From Actinomycetota bacterium (GTDB taxonomy: Bacteria > Actinomycetota > Acidimicrobiia > Acidimicrobiales > Iamiaceae), in NCBI GenBank assembly GCA_019639075.1, contig JAHBSO010000011.1, positions 24,356-88,355 on the forward strand: 64,000 nt of DNA, in the 5' to 3' direction. This document shows positions 42,719 through 50,997 of this stretch, in pieces (the first letter of the stretch is position 1; each line of letters opens with the position of its first letter). A model generated the notes under the pieces. That model ran no database searches and had not been told where the DNA came from. It saw only the letters and a program-made list of their open reading frames with translations. Both the position numbers and the translations under genes were made by a program.

Positions 42719-43365
42719 CGGGCGCCTCGGGCCAGATCGGCGGTGGTGGTGATCTCGGCGCCGGCCGCGGCCAGCTCGGCCAGGGCGGCGTCGACGGTGT
42801 CGGGCGCGATCCCGACGCAGAGGTCGGTGACCACCCGAACCCGGAAGCCCTCCCGCAGGGCGTCGGCGGCGGTGGCCCGCACGCAGTGATCCGTCGCGAT
42901 GCCGACCAGCTCGATCCCGTCGACGGCCCGGTCGCGGAGCCACGTCGCGAGCGGCTCACCGTCGGGCGTGGTGCCCTCGACGCCCGAGTAGGCCGCGGTG
43001 CGCTGGCCCTTCTCGACGAGGACGTCGAACAGCGCGTTCTCGCTGGTGCCGGCGACCAGGTTCGGGTGGAGGTCGGCGCCGGGGGTGCCGGCGACGCAGT
43101 GGGGAGGCCAGGTGTCGACGAAGTTCGGCGCCTCCCCGTCGGGCGCGAAGTGGCCGGGCAGGTCGCCGGGGTGGCGGTCGGCCGTGGCGAAGCGGGCGAC
43201 CCAGCGGCGGGGTTCGGCCTCGATCCAGGTGCGGATGCGCCCGGCGACCGCGGCGCCGCCCGGAACGGCCAGGCTGCCGCCCTCGCAGAAGTCGTTCTCC
43301 ACGTCGACGACACCGACGGCCCAGCGGGGCTCGCCGATCGGGACGGTGGGTTCGGTCGTGGTCAT
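42715..43365 (-). CDS. pncA: Nicotinamidase
   Basis: PncA turns nicotinamide into nicotinate for NAD salvage. The 216-residue product begins AVGVVDVENDFCEGGSLAVPGG (the Asp base of the VDVQNDF motif is kept). It has metal ligands in TADRHPGDLPGHF and the catalytic Cys in IATDHCVRATA. Length is normal. It is the second gene of the leftward operon, 30 nt after pncB, and overlaps the nudix regulator gene. Confidence 0.95.
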   Translation of the reverse strand: MTTTEPTVPIGEPRWAVGVVDVENDFCEGGSLAVPGGAAVAGRIRTWIEAEPRRWVARFATADRHPGDLPGHFAPDGEAPNFVDTWPPHCVAGTPGADLHPNLVAGTSENALFDVLVEKGQRTAAYSGVEGTTPDGEPLATWLRDRAVDGIELVGIATDHCVRATAADALREGFRVRVVTDLCVGIAPDTVDAALAELAAAGAEITTTADLARGAR

Positions 43366-43395
43366 GGGGCGGACCTCCGGAGGCGCGGTGGGGGA

Positions 43396-44745
43396 TCAGG
43401 GTCGGCGGCGGTTGCCGTCGAGGTGGGGTGGGCCGGGGTCGATGTCGAGCGCGGCGGGGGGCAGCTCGGCTCTGGCGGTGAGGTGGTGGGCGCGGGCGGC
43501 GTCGGCGCTGAAGGGTCGGATGGACTCGCCGGCTCGGATCCAGGGCACCTGGAGGCCACGCTCGCGATGGTCGGGCGGGAGTTGGCCGACCGGGTCGTCG
43601 GGGGCCAGCACCCGCTCCTGTACGGCGTGGCCGTCGGCGTCGAGGACCCGGGTGGCGACCTTGCGCCCGCCCCGGTGGCCCTTCCCCTCCGACGTCTTGG
43701 CCACCGACCGCTGCAGCGCGTCGGGCCCGGGGTCGTCAGCGATGGCCACCAGCTTGTAGACGAGCTCCGCGGTCGGCGCACCCGATCCGGTGACCAGCCG
43801 GGTGCCGAGCAGGTAGCGGTCGATCGGTGCGCCGGCCAGCTCGGCCAGCCGGAACTCGTCGAGGTCGCCCGAGACGACGATCCGGCAGTCCTTCGCGCCG
43901 AGGTCGTCGAGCAGCTTCCGGGCGCGGCGGGCCTCGTCGTCGAGGTCGCCGGAGTCGATGCGGATGGCGCCGATGCCGGGTCCGGCGGCGGCCACGGCCC
44001 GGCGGATGCCCTCCTCCACGTCGTAGGTGTCGACGAGGAACGTGGTGGCGGGCCCGAACGCCTCGACCTGGGCCGCGAACGCCGTGGCCTCGTCGACGTG
44101 GGCGAGCGTGAAGGCGTGCATCGTCGTGCCGGCGGTGGGCAGGCCGAAGCGCCGGCCGGCCTCGAGGTTCGACGTGACGTCGATGCCAGCGGTGTAGGCC
44201 GCGAGCGCGGCGTCGACCGCGGCCTCCTGGTGGGTGCGCCGGCCACCCGCCTCGATCGTGAACCGGTCGCCGGCGGCGAGGTCCATGCGGGCCGCCGCCG
44301 AGGCCACCGCGCAGTCGTGGTTGAGGATGCTGAGCAGGACGGTCTCGAGGATCAGGGCCTCGGCGAAGGTGCTCTCCACCGTGAGGATCGGCGAGTGCGG
44401 GAAGAACAGCTCGCCGTCGTGGTAGCCGCTGACGTCGCCGCGGAAGCGGTAGTCGGCGAGCCATTCGAGGGTGCCCTCGGTGAGGAAGCCGCGACGTCGG
44501 AGCCAGGTGAGGTCGTCGTCGTGGAACCGGAAGCGGGTCACGGCGTCGACGGCTCGGGCCACACCGGCGACCACCCCGTAGCGACGGCCCACCGGGAGCC
44601 CCCGGGTGAAGACCTCGAAGGTGGCCCGGTGCTCGGCGATGCCCGAGCGTCGTGCGGCGTCGAGGGCGGTGAGCTCGTAGTGGTCGGTGAGCAGTGCGGT
44701 GCTCGGGATGCCGTCGGGCCCGATCGGCGTCGTCCAAATGGTCAT
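43396..44745 (-). CDS. pncB: Nicotinate phosphoribosyltransferase
   Basis: PncB converts nicotinate and PRPP into nicotinate mononucleotide. The 449-residue product has ALLTDHYELTALDAA, FEVFTRGLPVGRRYGVVAG, FGLPTAGTTMHAFTLAH and IRIDSGDLDDEARRARKLLDDLG, all PncB signatures. The ATG at 44745 begins 7 nt after a TATAAG -10 element with a TTGCCA -35 at 17-bp spacing, so the mRNA should be leaderless. The promoter lies inside a large palindrome shared with the divergent ABC gene. It heads pncB-pncA-nrtR. Confidence 0.95.
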   Translation of the reverse strand: MTIWTTPIGPDGIPSTALLTDHYELTALDAARRSGIAEHRATFEVFTRGLPVGRRYGVVAGVARAVDAVTRFRFHDDDLTWLRRRGFLTEGTLEWLADYRFRGDVSGYHDGELFFPHSPILTVESTFAEALILETVLLSILNHDCAVASAAARMDLAAGDRFTIEAGGRRTHQEAAVDAALAAYTAGIDVTSNLEAGRRFGLPTAGTTMHAFTLAHVDEATAFAAQVEAFGPATTFLVDTYDVEEGIRRAVAAAGPGIGAIRIDSGDLDDEARRARKLLDDLGAKDCRIVVSGDLDEFRLAELAGAPIDRYLLGTRLVTGSGAPTAELVYKLVAIADDPGPDALQRSVAKTSEGKGHRGGRKVATRVLDADGHAVQERVLAPDDPVGQLPPDHRERGLQVPWIRAGESIRPFSADAARAHHLTARAELPPAALDIDPGPPHLDGNRRRP

Positions 44746-44781
44746 ACTGACTCTTATAACGTCACTCTGACCATTTGGCAA
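44732..44781. promoter_or_regulatory. Palindromic operator over the divergent pncB / ABC promoter
   Basis: Arms CCAAATGGTCA (44734-44744) and TGACCATTTGG (44768-44778) are perfectly complementary. Inside are two 11-bp boxes of the form GTCA-N3-TGAC, at 44741-44751 and 44761-44771, exactly 20 bp centre to centre, flanking TTATAA (44754-44759). On the minus strand TTGCCA (44776-44781)-N17-TATAAG (44753-44758) is a near-consensus promoter for pncB. On the plus strand TATAAC lies over the same centre. A dimeric regulator such as the NrtR-like protein would block it. Confidence 0.75.
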
Positions 44782-44823
44782 CCCCGTGAAGCCGACGACA
44801 CCTGCTCCGGTACGGTCGACGCG

Positions 44824-45726
44824 ATGGCCCCCGTGATCGAGGTCCGCGACCTGGTGAAGACCTACGACGACCTCCGGGCCGTCGACGGGCTCACCTTCTC
44901 CGTGGAGGCCGGCGAGTTCTTCGGCATCCTCGGGCCCAACGGCGCCGGCAAGACCACGACCCTGGAAATCGTCGAGGGCCTGCGCCAACCCGACGGTGGG
45001 GAGGTCCGCCTGCTCGGCGAAGCGCCCTGGCCGCGCAACCTCGACCTGTGCCGGCGCATCGGCGTGCAGCTCCAGTCGACGGCGTTCTTCGACAAGCTGA
45101 CGGCCCGCGAGCAGATCCGCACGTTCGCCGAGCTGTTCGGCGCCGACGGGGCCCGGGCCGACGCCGTGCTCGACCAGGTCGGGCTGGGCGACAAGGCCGA
45201 CACGCGCACCGAGGACCTGTCGGGCGGGCAGAAGCAGCGCCTCTCGATCGCGTGCACCCTCGTCAACGATCCGGAGGTGGTCTTCCTCGACGAGCCGAGC
45301 GGCGCGCTCGACCCTCAGGCCCGCCGGAACCTCTGGGACCTGTTGGAGGGCCTGAACGACAGTGGCCGCACCGTGGTGCTCACCACCCACTCGATGGAGG
45401 AGGCCGAGGCGCTCTGCGACCGGGTCGCGGTGGTCGACCGCGGGCGGCTGCTGGCCCTCGACTCGCCCACCAACCTGGTCCGGGCGCTCGACGCGCCGGT
45501 GCGCATCGCCGTGGTCGCGGGCGCGCTCGACGCCGCGGCCGCCGAGCGCCTGGCCGGCGTCGACACCGTGGAGGTCGACGGCGACTCGATCGTCCTGATC
45601 ACCCGGGACCCGGCTCCGGTGCTCACCGAACTGGCCCGTCGGGAGGCGCTCGACGGGCTCCAGGTCCGCGGTGCCACCCTCGAGGACGTCTTCCTCGACC
45701 TCACCGGACGGGCGTACCGCGCATGA
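44824..45726 (+). CDS. ABC transporter ATP-binding protein
   Basis: This 300-residue ATPase of an ABC-2 exporter has Walker A GPNGAGKTTT, Q-loop QLQSTAFFDK, signature LSGGQKQRLSIA, Walker B VFLDEPSGALDP and the switch His in LTTHSMEEAE. The C-terminal extension ends GATLEDVFLDLTG. An upstream TACGGT lies 7 nt before the ATG, so besides the palindromic promoter it may have a leaderless start. Its stop overlaps the permease start by ATGA. Confidence 0.93.
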   Translation: MAPVIEVRDLVKTYDDLRAVDGLTFSVEAGEFFGILGPNGAGKTTTLEIVEGLRQPDGGEVRLLGEAPWPRNLDLCRRIGVQLQSTAFFDKLTAREQIRTFAELFGADGARADAVLDQVGLGDKADTRTEDLSGGQKQRLSIACTLVNDPEVVFLDEPSGALDPQARRNLWDLLEGLNDSGRTVVLTTHSMEEAEALCDRVAVVDRGRLLALDSPTNLVRALDAPVRIAVVAGALDAAAAERLAGVDTVEVDGDSIVLITRDPAPVLTELARREALDGLQVRGATLEDVFLDLTGRAYRA

Positions 45727-46793
45727 GCGGAACGACCGTCCGGTCCCTGGCCAGGGCGATGTTCAAGGGTTTCGTCCGGGACCGGATGGCGCTCTTCTTC
45801 ACGATCCTGTTCCCGCTGGTCTTCCTGTTCCTCTTCGGCGGGATCTTCGCCGGGGGCGACGAGACACCGAGGTCGGACCTCGAGGTGATCGGTCAGGTCT
45901 CCCTCGTGGACGACCTCCCACCGGATGCCCGGCAGGTCTTCGACGACCTGTTCGTCGTCCACCGGACGACCGACCGGGAGGCCGCGCTCGCGAAGGTGCG
46001 CGACGGGGACGCCGACGGGGTGCTCGAACAGGAGGGTGACCGGATCGTCCTGCACTTCTCCCAGGCCGACACCGTCGGCGCGGCCACCGTCCAGGGCACG
46101 CTGTCGTCGTTCGTCGACGAGGCCAACCTGGCTTCGGCCGGCGTCGAACCCCGCTACACGTTCGAGGCCGAGCAGGTCGAGGACGAGTCGCTGGCGCGGA
46201 TCCAGTACGTCGCGCCCGGGCTCATCGGGTGGGCGGTGGCCACGAGCGCGACGTTCGGGGCCGCGCTGACCCTCGTGACGTGGCGGCAGAGCGAGCTCCT
46301 CCGCCGGCTCCGCCTCGCCCCCGTCGCCGGGTCGTCGATCGTGGTGGCGCGGGTGGTCGTCGCGCTCGTTATCGCGCTGTCGCAGCTCGCCATCTTCCTC
46401 GTGTCGTCGGTGCTGTTCCTCGGGCTCCGGCTCGACGCCAGCTGGTGGCTGTCGATCCCGCTGGTCGCGGCCGGCACCCTCACGTTCATGGCCATCGGGC
46501 TCTTCTGCGGGGCCGTCGCCCGGACCAACGAGGGGGCCACCGGCCTGGCCAACCTGGTCGTCCTGCCCATGGCGTTCCTGTCGGGCTCGTTCTTCCCGCT
46601 CGACCTCGCCCCCGACTGGATCGTCGCCGTGTCCTACCTGCTGCCGCTCCGGTACCTGAACGAGGGCATGCTCGATGTCATGGTGCGGGGTCTCGGCCCG
46701 GGCGCGGTGGTCGTGCCGATCCTCGTGATGCTGGGCTTCGCCCTGGTCGTCGGCGGGTTGTCGAGCCGGCTGATCCGCTGGGACAAGGCCTGA
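45723..46793 (+). CDS. ABC-2 type permease with a large extracellular loop
   Basis: This 356-residue permease has an N-terminal helix (MALFFTILFPLVFLFLFGGIFAG) and a soluble loop of about 120 residues (45-165). Five more helices follow, including the ABC-2 stretch VLPMAFLSGSFFPLDLAPDWIVAVSYLLPLRYLNEGML. The layout is that of YhgE/LPTD-like exporters of lipids or drugs. It pairs with the ATPase at 44824. The substrate is unknown; whether its divergent promoter with pncB means a link to NAD metabolites is an open question. Confidence 0.9.
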   Translation: MSGTTVRSLARAMFKGFVRDRMALFFTILFPLVFLFLFGGIFAGGDETPRSDLEVIGQVSLVDDLPPDARQVFDDLFVVHRTTDREAALAKVRDGDADGVLEQEGDRIVLHFSQADTVGAATVQGTLSSFVDEANLASAGVEPRYTFEAEQVEDESLARIQYVAPGLIGWAVATSATFGAALTLVTWRQSELLRRLRLAPVAGSSIVVARVVVALVIALSQLAIFLVSSVLFLGLRLDASWWLSIPLVAAGTLTFMAIGLFCGAVARTNEGATGLANLVVLPMAFLSGSFFPLDLAPDWIVAVSYLLPLRYLNEGMLDVMVRGLGPGAVVVPILVMLGFALVVGGLSSRLIRWDKA

Positions 46794-46803
46794 GACGCCC
46801 GGG

Positions 46804-47691
46804 TCAGTAGGAGCGGGTCTCGCGGACGGCGGGCGGCTTGAGGCCCTCGGGGATGCGGATCGCCGCCAGCTGGGTGGCCTGCGCGACCAGGCGGTCGCGG
46901 GAGTCCCACACCTCGCAGATCTCGTCGAAGCGACCGCCGTCGACGACCTGCGCGGCCTGGCGGACCCGCAGCGGACCGGGCGCGGGCACGGCCCGGACGT
47001 AGGCGGTGAGCGAGATCGTCGGCACCCACCCGGTCTGGGCCAGCTCGAAGGTCGCGGGCGGGAAGGCGTCGACGATGAACAGGAGCCCGAGCGCGTCGAC
47101 CGGACGACGGTCGGCGAAGGAGATCCACCCCCGCAGCTCGGCCCGGCCCGACGGCTGGCCGGTGGCGAAGCCGATGACCGCCGGGTCCAACCGCAGGTCG
47201 CTGCGGTCCATGATCGACACGACCATGGAGTCGCCGCCCCGCGACGACGGGAGCTTCACGCACTCGTCGATCGGTGGCAGCTCGAACGGCACCCGGTTCG
47301 ACCACCAGGGACCGTCGGGATCGGTGGTGAGGGTGCCCATGGTGAAGGTGGCGTCGACGCAGGCCTTGTCGCCCTGCACGATCGTGGCCCGCACCTGGCT
47401 GGCGGTGCGGCCGGTGCGCAGCACCTGGGTGCGGATCTCGGCCGGCCCGGGATCGGGCGCCGAGAGGTAGTGGGCGGTGGACGAGGTCGGATCGGCGTGG
47501 TCCGAGCCGGCGGCGGCCAGGGCGGCGGCCCCGGCCCGGGCGGCGGCGGCCAACAGGTAGCCGCCGTTCGGCTTCGGACCGACGGTCCACCCCGCGTCGA
47601 CGTCCATCTCGTAGGTGCCGTCGGTCGGACCCTGCTCGACCGCCGTGGCCTGGTCGAACTCGTAGGTCTGCCCCGCGTCCTCTGCCTCCAT
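46804..47691 (-). CDS. Acyl-CoA thioesterase, double hotdog fold
   Basis: This 295-residue protein has two hotdog halves, with GWTVGPKPNGGYLLAAAARA in the first and ELRGWISFADRRPVDALGLLFIVDAFPP in the second, a TesB-like arrangement (4HBT_3). It should hydrolyse acyl-CoA. The ATG is preceded by TACCCT at 6 nt on the minus strand, a leaderless start. It is divergent from the acyl-CoA dehydrogenase gene, an apt metabolic neighbour. Confidence 0.85.
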   Translation of the reverse strand: MEAEDAGQTYEFDQATAVEQGPTDGTYEMDVDAGWTVGPKPNGGYLLAAAARAGAAALAAAGSDHADPTSSTAHYLSAPDPGPAEIRTQVLRTGRTASQVRATIVQGDKACVDATFTMGTLTTDPDGPWWSNRVPFELPPIDECVKLPSSRGGDSMVVSIMDRSDLRLDPAVIGFATGQPSGRAELRGWISFADRRPVDALGLLFIVDAFPPATFELAQTGWVPTISLTAYVRAVPAPGPLRVRQAAQVVDGGRFDEICEVWDSRDRLVAQATQLAAIRIPEGLKPPAVRETRSY

Positions 47692-47865
47692 GGCGGCAGG
47701 GTAGAGCGATCGCCGCGCGCTGACGACATCCTGACGGCCCCACCGGCGGCGAAGGCTGCGGCGGGCTGGCGGCTGCGGCGACGCCGGTGGGCGACGGGTA
47801 CGGTCACGGGATCACGTCCGTGCCCGCGATCGGGCACGTCGCCGTCCGCCGCAGGGGTGCACCAC

Positions 47866-49065
47866 ATGTCCGATCCCACCGCCCTCGTCCAGGAACGCGT
47901 CGAGAAGCTCCTCGCCGAGCACGACCCGACCCAGGAGGACCAGGAGACCTTCCGCGGTCACCAGTTCGACGCCGGTCTGGCGTGGGTCCACTTCCCCGAG
48001 GGGTGGGGCGGCCTCGACGTCGCGCCGAAGCTCCAGAAGATCGTCGACGACGCGCTCCGCGCCGCCGGCGCCGCGCCGGCCGACTCCCGCCACTTCTTCG
48101 GCCTGGCCATGGCCGGGCCGACGGTCGTGACCCACGGGTCCGACGAGGCCCGCAAGCGCCTGCTGCGACCGATGTTCACCGGCGAGGACTCGTGGTGCCA
48201 GCTCTTCAGCGAGCCCGGCGCCGGGTCCGACCTCGCCGGCCTGGCCTGCAAGGCGGTGCGCGACGGCGACGAGTGGGTGATCACCGGCCAGAAGGTGTGG
48301 AACACGCTCGCCCACCTGTCCGACCGCGGCATGCTCGTCACCCGCACCGACCCCGACGCGCCGAAGCACAAGGGCCTCACCTACTTCGCGCTCGACATGC
48401 ACGCCCCCGGCGTCGAGGTGCGGCCGCTGCGCCAGATCACCGGTGAGGCCGAGTTCAACGAGGTGTACCTCACCGAGGTGCGGGTGCCCGACGCCGACCG
48501 CATCGGCGACGTCGGCGAGGGCTGGCGGGTCGCCATGACCACGCTGTCCAACGAGCGGACGACCATCGGCGGTGGCGGCGGCGCGCCCTCCCGCGGGTCG
48601 GGTGCGATCGCCGAGGCGGTGCGCATCTACAAGGAGGAGGCGAACGTCGACCGCAACCCGGTGGCGCTCGACCGGCTCATGCAGCTCTGGATCGACGCCG
48701 AGGTGCTGCGGCTCACCAACATCCGGGCCGGCCAGAACCGCAAGGCCGGCAACCCCGGCCCCGAGGGTTCCATCGCCAAGCTGAAGTTCGCCCTCGTCCA
48801 CATGGACATCTACGAGTTCTGCGTCGACCTCCTGGGCGCGCAGGGCATGGTCGACTACGACTTCGAGATGCGGCGCTCGGAGAACCTCGGCCTGGTCGGG
48901 CCGCCCGGGTCGTCGCGCAAGATGTTCCTCCGGTCCCGGGCCAACTCGATCGAGGGCGGCACCTCCGAGATCCAGAAGAACATCATCGGCGAACGGGTGC
49001 TCGGCCTCCCCGGCGAGCCCCGCACCGACAAGGACGTCGCCTGGAAGGACGTGCCCCGGAGCTAG
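47866..49065 (+). CDS. Acyl-CoA dehydrogenase
   Basis: This 399-residue flavoenzyme makes a trans-2-enoyl-CoA. It has the N-terminal helical domain, the beta domain (QLFSEPGAGSDLAGL, then WVITGQKVWNTLAH) and the C-terminal helices with LGAQGMVDYDFE. The end motif NSIEGGTSEIQKNIIGERVLGLP is typical. Two copies of the family are often part of steroid or branched-chain degradation, but this one stands alone. A TACGGT about 60 nt upstream is a candidate -10. Confidence 0.92.
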   Translation: MSDPTALVQERVEKLLAEHDPTQEDQETFRGHQFDAGLAWVHFPEGWGGLDVAPKLQKIVDDALRAAGAAPADSRHFFGLAMAGPTVVTHGSDEARKRLLRPMFTGEDSWCQLFSEPGAGSDLAGLACKAVRDGDEWVITGQKVWNTLAHLSDRGMLVTRTDPDAPKHKGLTYFALDMHAPGVEVRPLRQITGEAEFNEVYLTEVRVPDADRIGDVGEGWRVAMTTLSNERTTIGGGGGAPSRGSGAIAEAVRIYKEEANVDRNPVALDRLMQLWIDAEVLRLTNIRAGQNRKAGNPGPEGSIAKLKFALVHMDIYEFCVDLLGAQGMVDYDFEMRRSENLGLVGPPGSSRKMFLRSRANSIEGGTSEIQKNIIGERVLGLPGEPRTDKDVAWKDVPRS

Positions 49066-49077
49066 CCCGGGGCCCGG

Positions 49078-49824
49078 TCAGCGGCCCGGGAGGGGTCGGT
49101 TGCCGCCCACGGCCCGCTGGCCCAGCCCTGCGCTGTCGGCGGCGCGCCGGCCGCTCGCCCGGCCGGCCGACGACGAGCTGGTGGTGCGCATCGTGCGCAC
49201 CCGCGGGAACGCCTCGCGGAAGGCACGATCGACGTCGCGGGCCCGGTCGGCCAGCACGACCGCGACCTCGCCGGCGGGGGCGACGGCGGAGGCCTCGTAC
49301 TCGGCGGTGCGGCGCGCGGCCCGCAGCCGCTCACCGATGCGGCCGGCGAACGCCAGCAGGAAGGCGTGCCGGAAGCGCCGGGCGGTGTCGCCGCTCGGCA
49401 CCCGCGCCGCGAGCATCGAGCGCACCGCGTGCAGGCAGAGGGCGGCGAACAGCGCCTCGACGGCGTCGAGGTCGGCGTCGTGGCCGAGCGCGATGCAGGT
49501 CTGGCGGCCGCCGCCGGCCGGGCCCATGACGACCCGGCAGTCGTTGGCCTGGGCGACCGCACCGAGCAGGGAGGCCTTCGCGGTGGCGTAGGGCGGGGGG
49601 ACGACGATGGTCCGGGTGCCGATGGCCGAGGCGCGCCGACCGCTCCGGGCGAGCATCGCCTCGTCGATCGCGTGGCGCGACATCAGCTCCTGGGCCTTGG
49701 CCAGCAGGGCTTCGGCCTCCTCGGGGTACTCGGTCGACTCGGCCTTGGCCAGCAGAGCGCTGACGCGGTCGAGCCAGGCGTCGGCCTGGCCGGTGGGTCG
49801 GTCGGTGGTGGGGTGGTCCGCCAT
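49078..49824 (-). CDS. DUF2786 protein
   Basis: This 248-residue protein has the DUF2786 start (RVSALLAKAESTEYPEEAEALLAKAQELMSRHAIDEAML). A middle domain with conserved Cys/His (AQANDCRVVM, CIALGHDAD, LCLHAVRSML) and a basic, Ser/Arg-rich tail follow. The function is unknown; the family is common in actinobacteria and phages. It has a leader of about 40 nt behind TAGCGT on the minus strand with a GAGGA ribosome site. Confidence 0.85.
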   Translation of the reverse strand: MADHPTTDRPTGQADAWLDRVSALLAKAESTEYPEEAEALLAKAQELMSRHAIDEAMLARSGRRASAIGTRTIVVPPPYATAKASLLGAVAQANDCRVVMGPAGGGRQTCIALGHDADLDAVEALFAALCLHAVRSMLAARVPSGDTARRFRHAFLLAFAGRIGERLRAARRTAEYEASAVAPAGEVAVVLADRARDVDRAFREAFPRVRTMRTTSSSSAGRASGRRAADSAGLGQRAVGGNRPLPGR

Positions 49825-49952
49825 GGTCGTCCTCGGGATTCCTCGGTCGTTCGTGCGTCGACGACGCTACCGAGACCCCCTGACGATCCCGATCGGCGGC
49901 GGGGGGCGGGGCCGAGGCCGGAGCGGGCCGGAGGGGCGGTACGGTCCCGTCG

Positions 49953-50927
49953 ATGGACGCCGACGATCGCTTCGAGGGGTTCGTCTTCGACGACGACTTC
50001 GTGCGCGGCGCGAGTCGGGCCGAACCGTCGGCCGAGGAACGCCTCGAAGCGGCCCGTCAGGCGACCGTGGCCCGAGCGGTGCGGGGGCCGAGCGTGGCCG
50101 TTCCCCGCCGTCGGCGCCGGGCGCCCTGGGGGATCCTCGTCCTGCTCGTCGTCCTCGGGATGGTGGCCTACACCGTCGTCCGGGTCACGACCGGCCGGGT
50201 CGGGTCGACCGCCGTCGGGTTCCACCAGGGTGCGGACGTGTTCGTCATCGACGGGAAGATCACGCGCTACCCGACCCCGCCGAGCGACGTCTCCGACACG
50301 CCGCTGCGGTCGGCGCCGGCGGTGACCACGACGGGGGCCCACGCGTTCGTGTCGACCGTCGGCGGCGAGCCGGTGCGCTGGGACCCCTGCCGCCCGATCA
50401 CGTTGGTGGTCGGCGGGGGCGCGTCGGTGCCGGGGGCGACCGAGCTGCTGGCCGACGCGACCGGCATCGTGTCTCAGGCCACCGGCCTGGTGTTCGAGGT
50501 CGAGGGCACGACCGACGAGCAGGCCGCGGACACCCGGTCCCCGGTCCAGGACCGCTACGGGGACCGGTGGGCACCGGTGCTGGTGTCGTGGACCGACCCC
50601 GAGACGCTGCCCGGGCTGGCCGGCGACGTCGCCGGGCTGGGCGGCGGCCAGCAGATCGAGGCGCCCGACACGGGCGTCAGCGTCTACGTCACCGGGGGCG
50701 TGTACCTCGATGCACCCACGTTCCGCGAGATCCTCGGGCGGTCCGGTGGCCGCGAGGTGGCGTTGGGCATCGTCGTGCACGAGCTCGGTCACCTCGTGGG
50801 GCTCGACCACGTCGACGACCCGACCGAGCTGATGTACGGCGGGGCCAACGACGTCACCACGCTCGGCCCCGGCGACCGGCAGGGCCTGGCGCTCCTCGGT
50901 GGCGGCCCCTGCGTGCCCTCGCTGTGA
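49953..50927 (+). CDS. Membrane-anchored metzincin-type metalloprotease
   Basis: This 324-residue protein has an acidic N-terminus, a membrane helix at about 55-77 and an extracellular domain. The zinc motif HELGHLVGLDHVDDPTELM fits HExxHxxGxxH plus a Met-turn-like stretch. This is a matrixin-like (M10A) peptidase. The region before it (RWDPCRPITLVVGGG) resembles the inhibitory and sheet region of such proteins. The target is unknown. The ATG follows TACGGT by 7 nt, a leaderless start. Confidence 0.85.
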   Translation: MDADDRFEGFVFDDDFVRGASRAEPSAEERLEAARQATVARAVRGPSVAVPRRRRRAPWGILVLLVVLGMVAYTVVRVTTGRVGSTAVGFHQGADVFVIDGKITRYPTPPSDVSDTPLRSAPAVTTTGAHAFVSTVGGEPVRWDPCRPITLVVGGGASVPGATELLADATGIVSQATGLVFEVEGTTDEQAADTRSPVQDRYGDRWAPVLVSWTDPETLPGLAGDVAGLGGGQQIEAPDTGVSVYVTGGVYLDAPTFREILGRSGGREVALGIVVHELGHLVGLDHVDDPTELMYGGANDVTTLGPGDRQGLALLGGGPCVPSL

Positions 50928-50997
50928 GCGACTAGACCGAACGACACCGTCCGCCCGACGCGCGACCGTCCGGGCCGTCCTCCCGTCTGGAACCTGC

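Noticed and set aside
42886..44823. Upstream extension of the ABC ATPase gene at 44824 through the pncB operon
   Set aside because: The extension is antisense to pncB and pncA and lacks any domain; the ATG at 44824 gives the normal ABC N-terminus.
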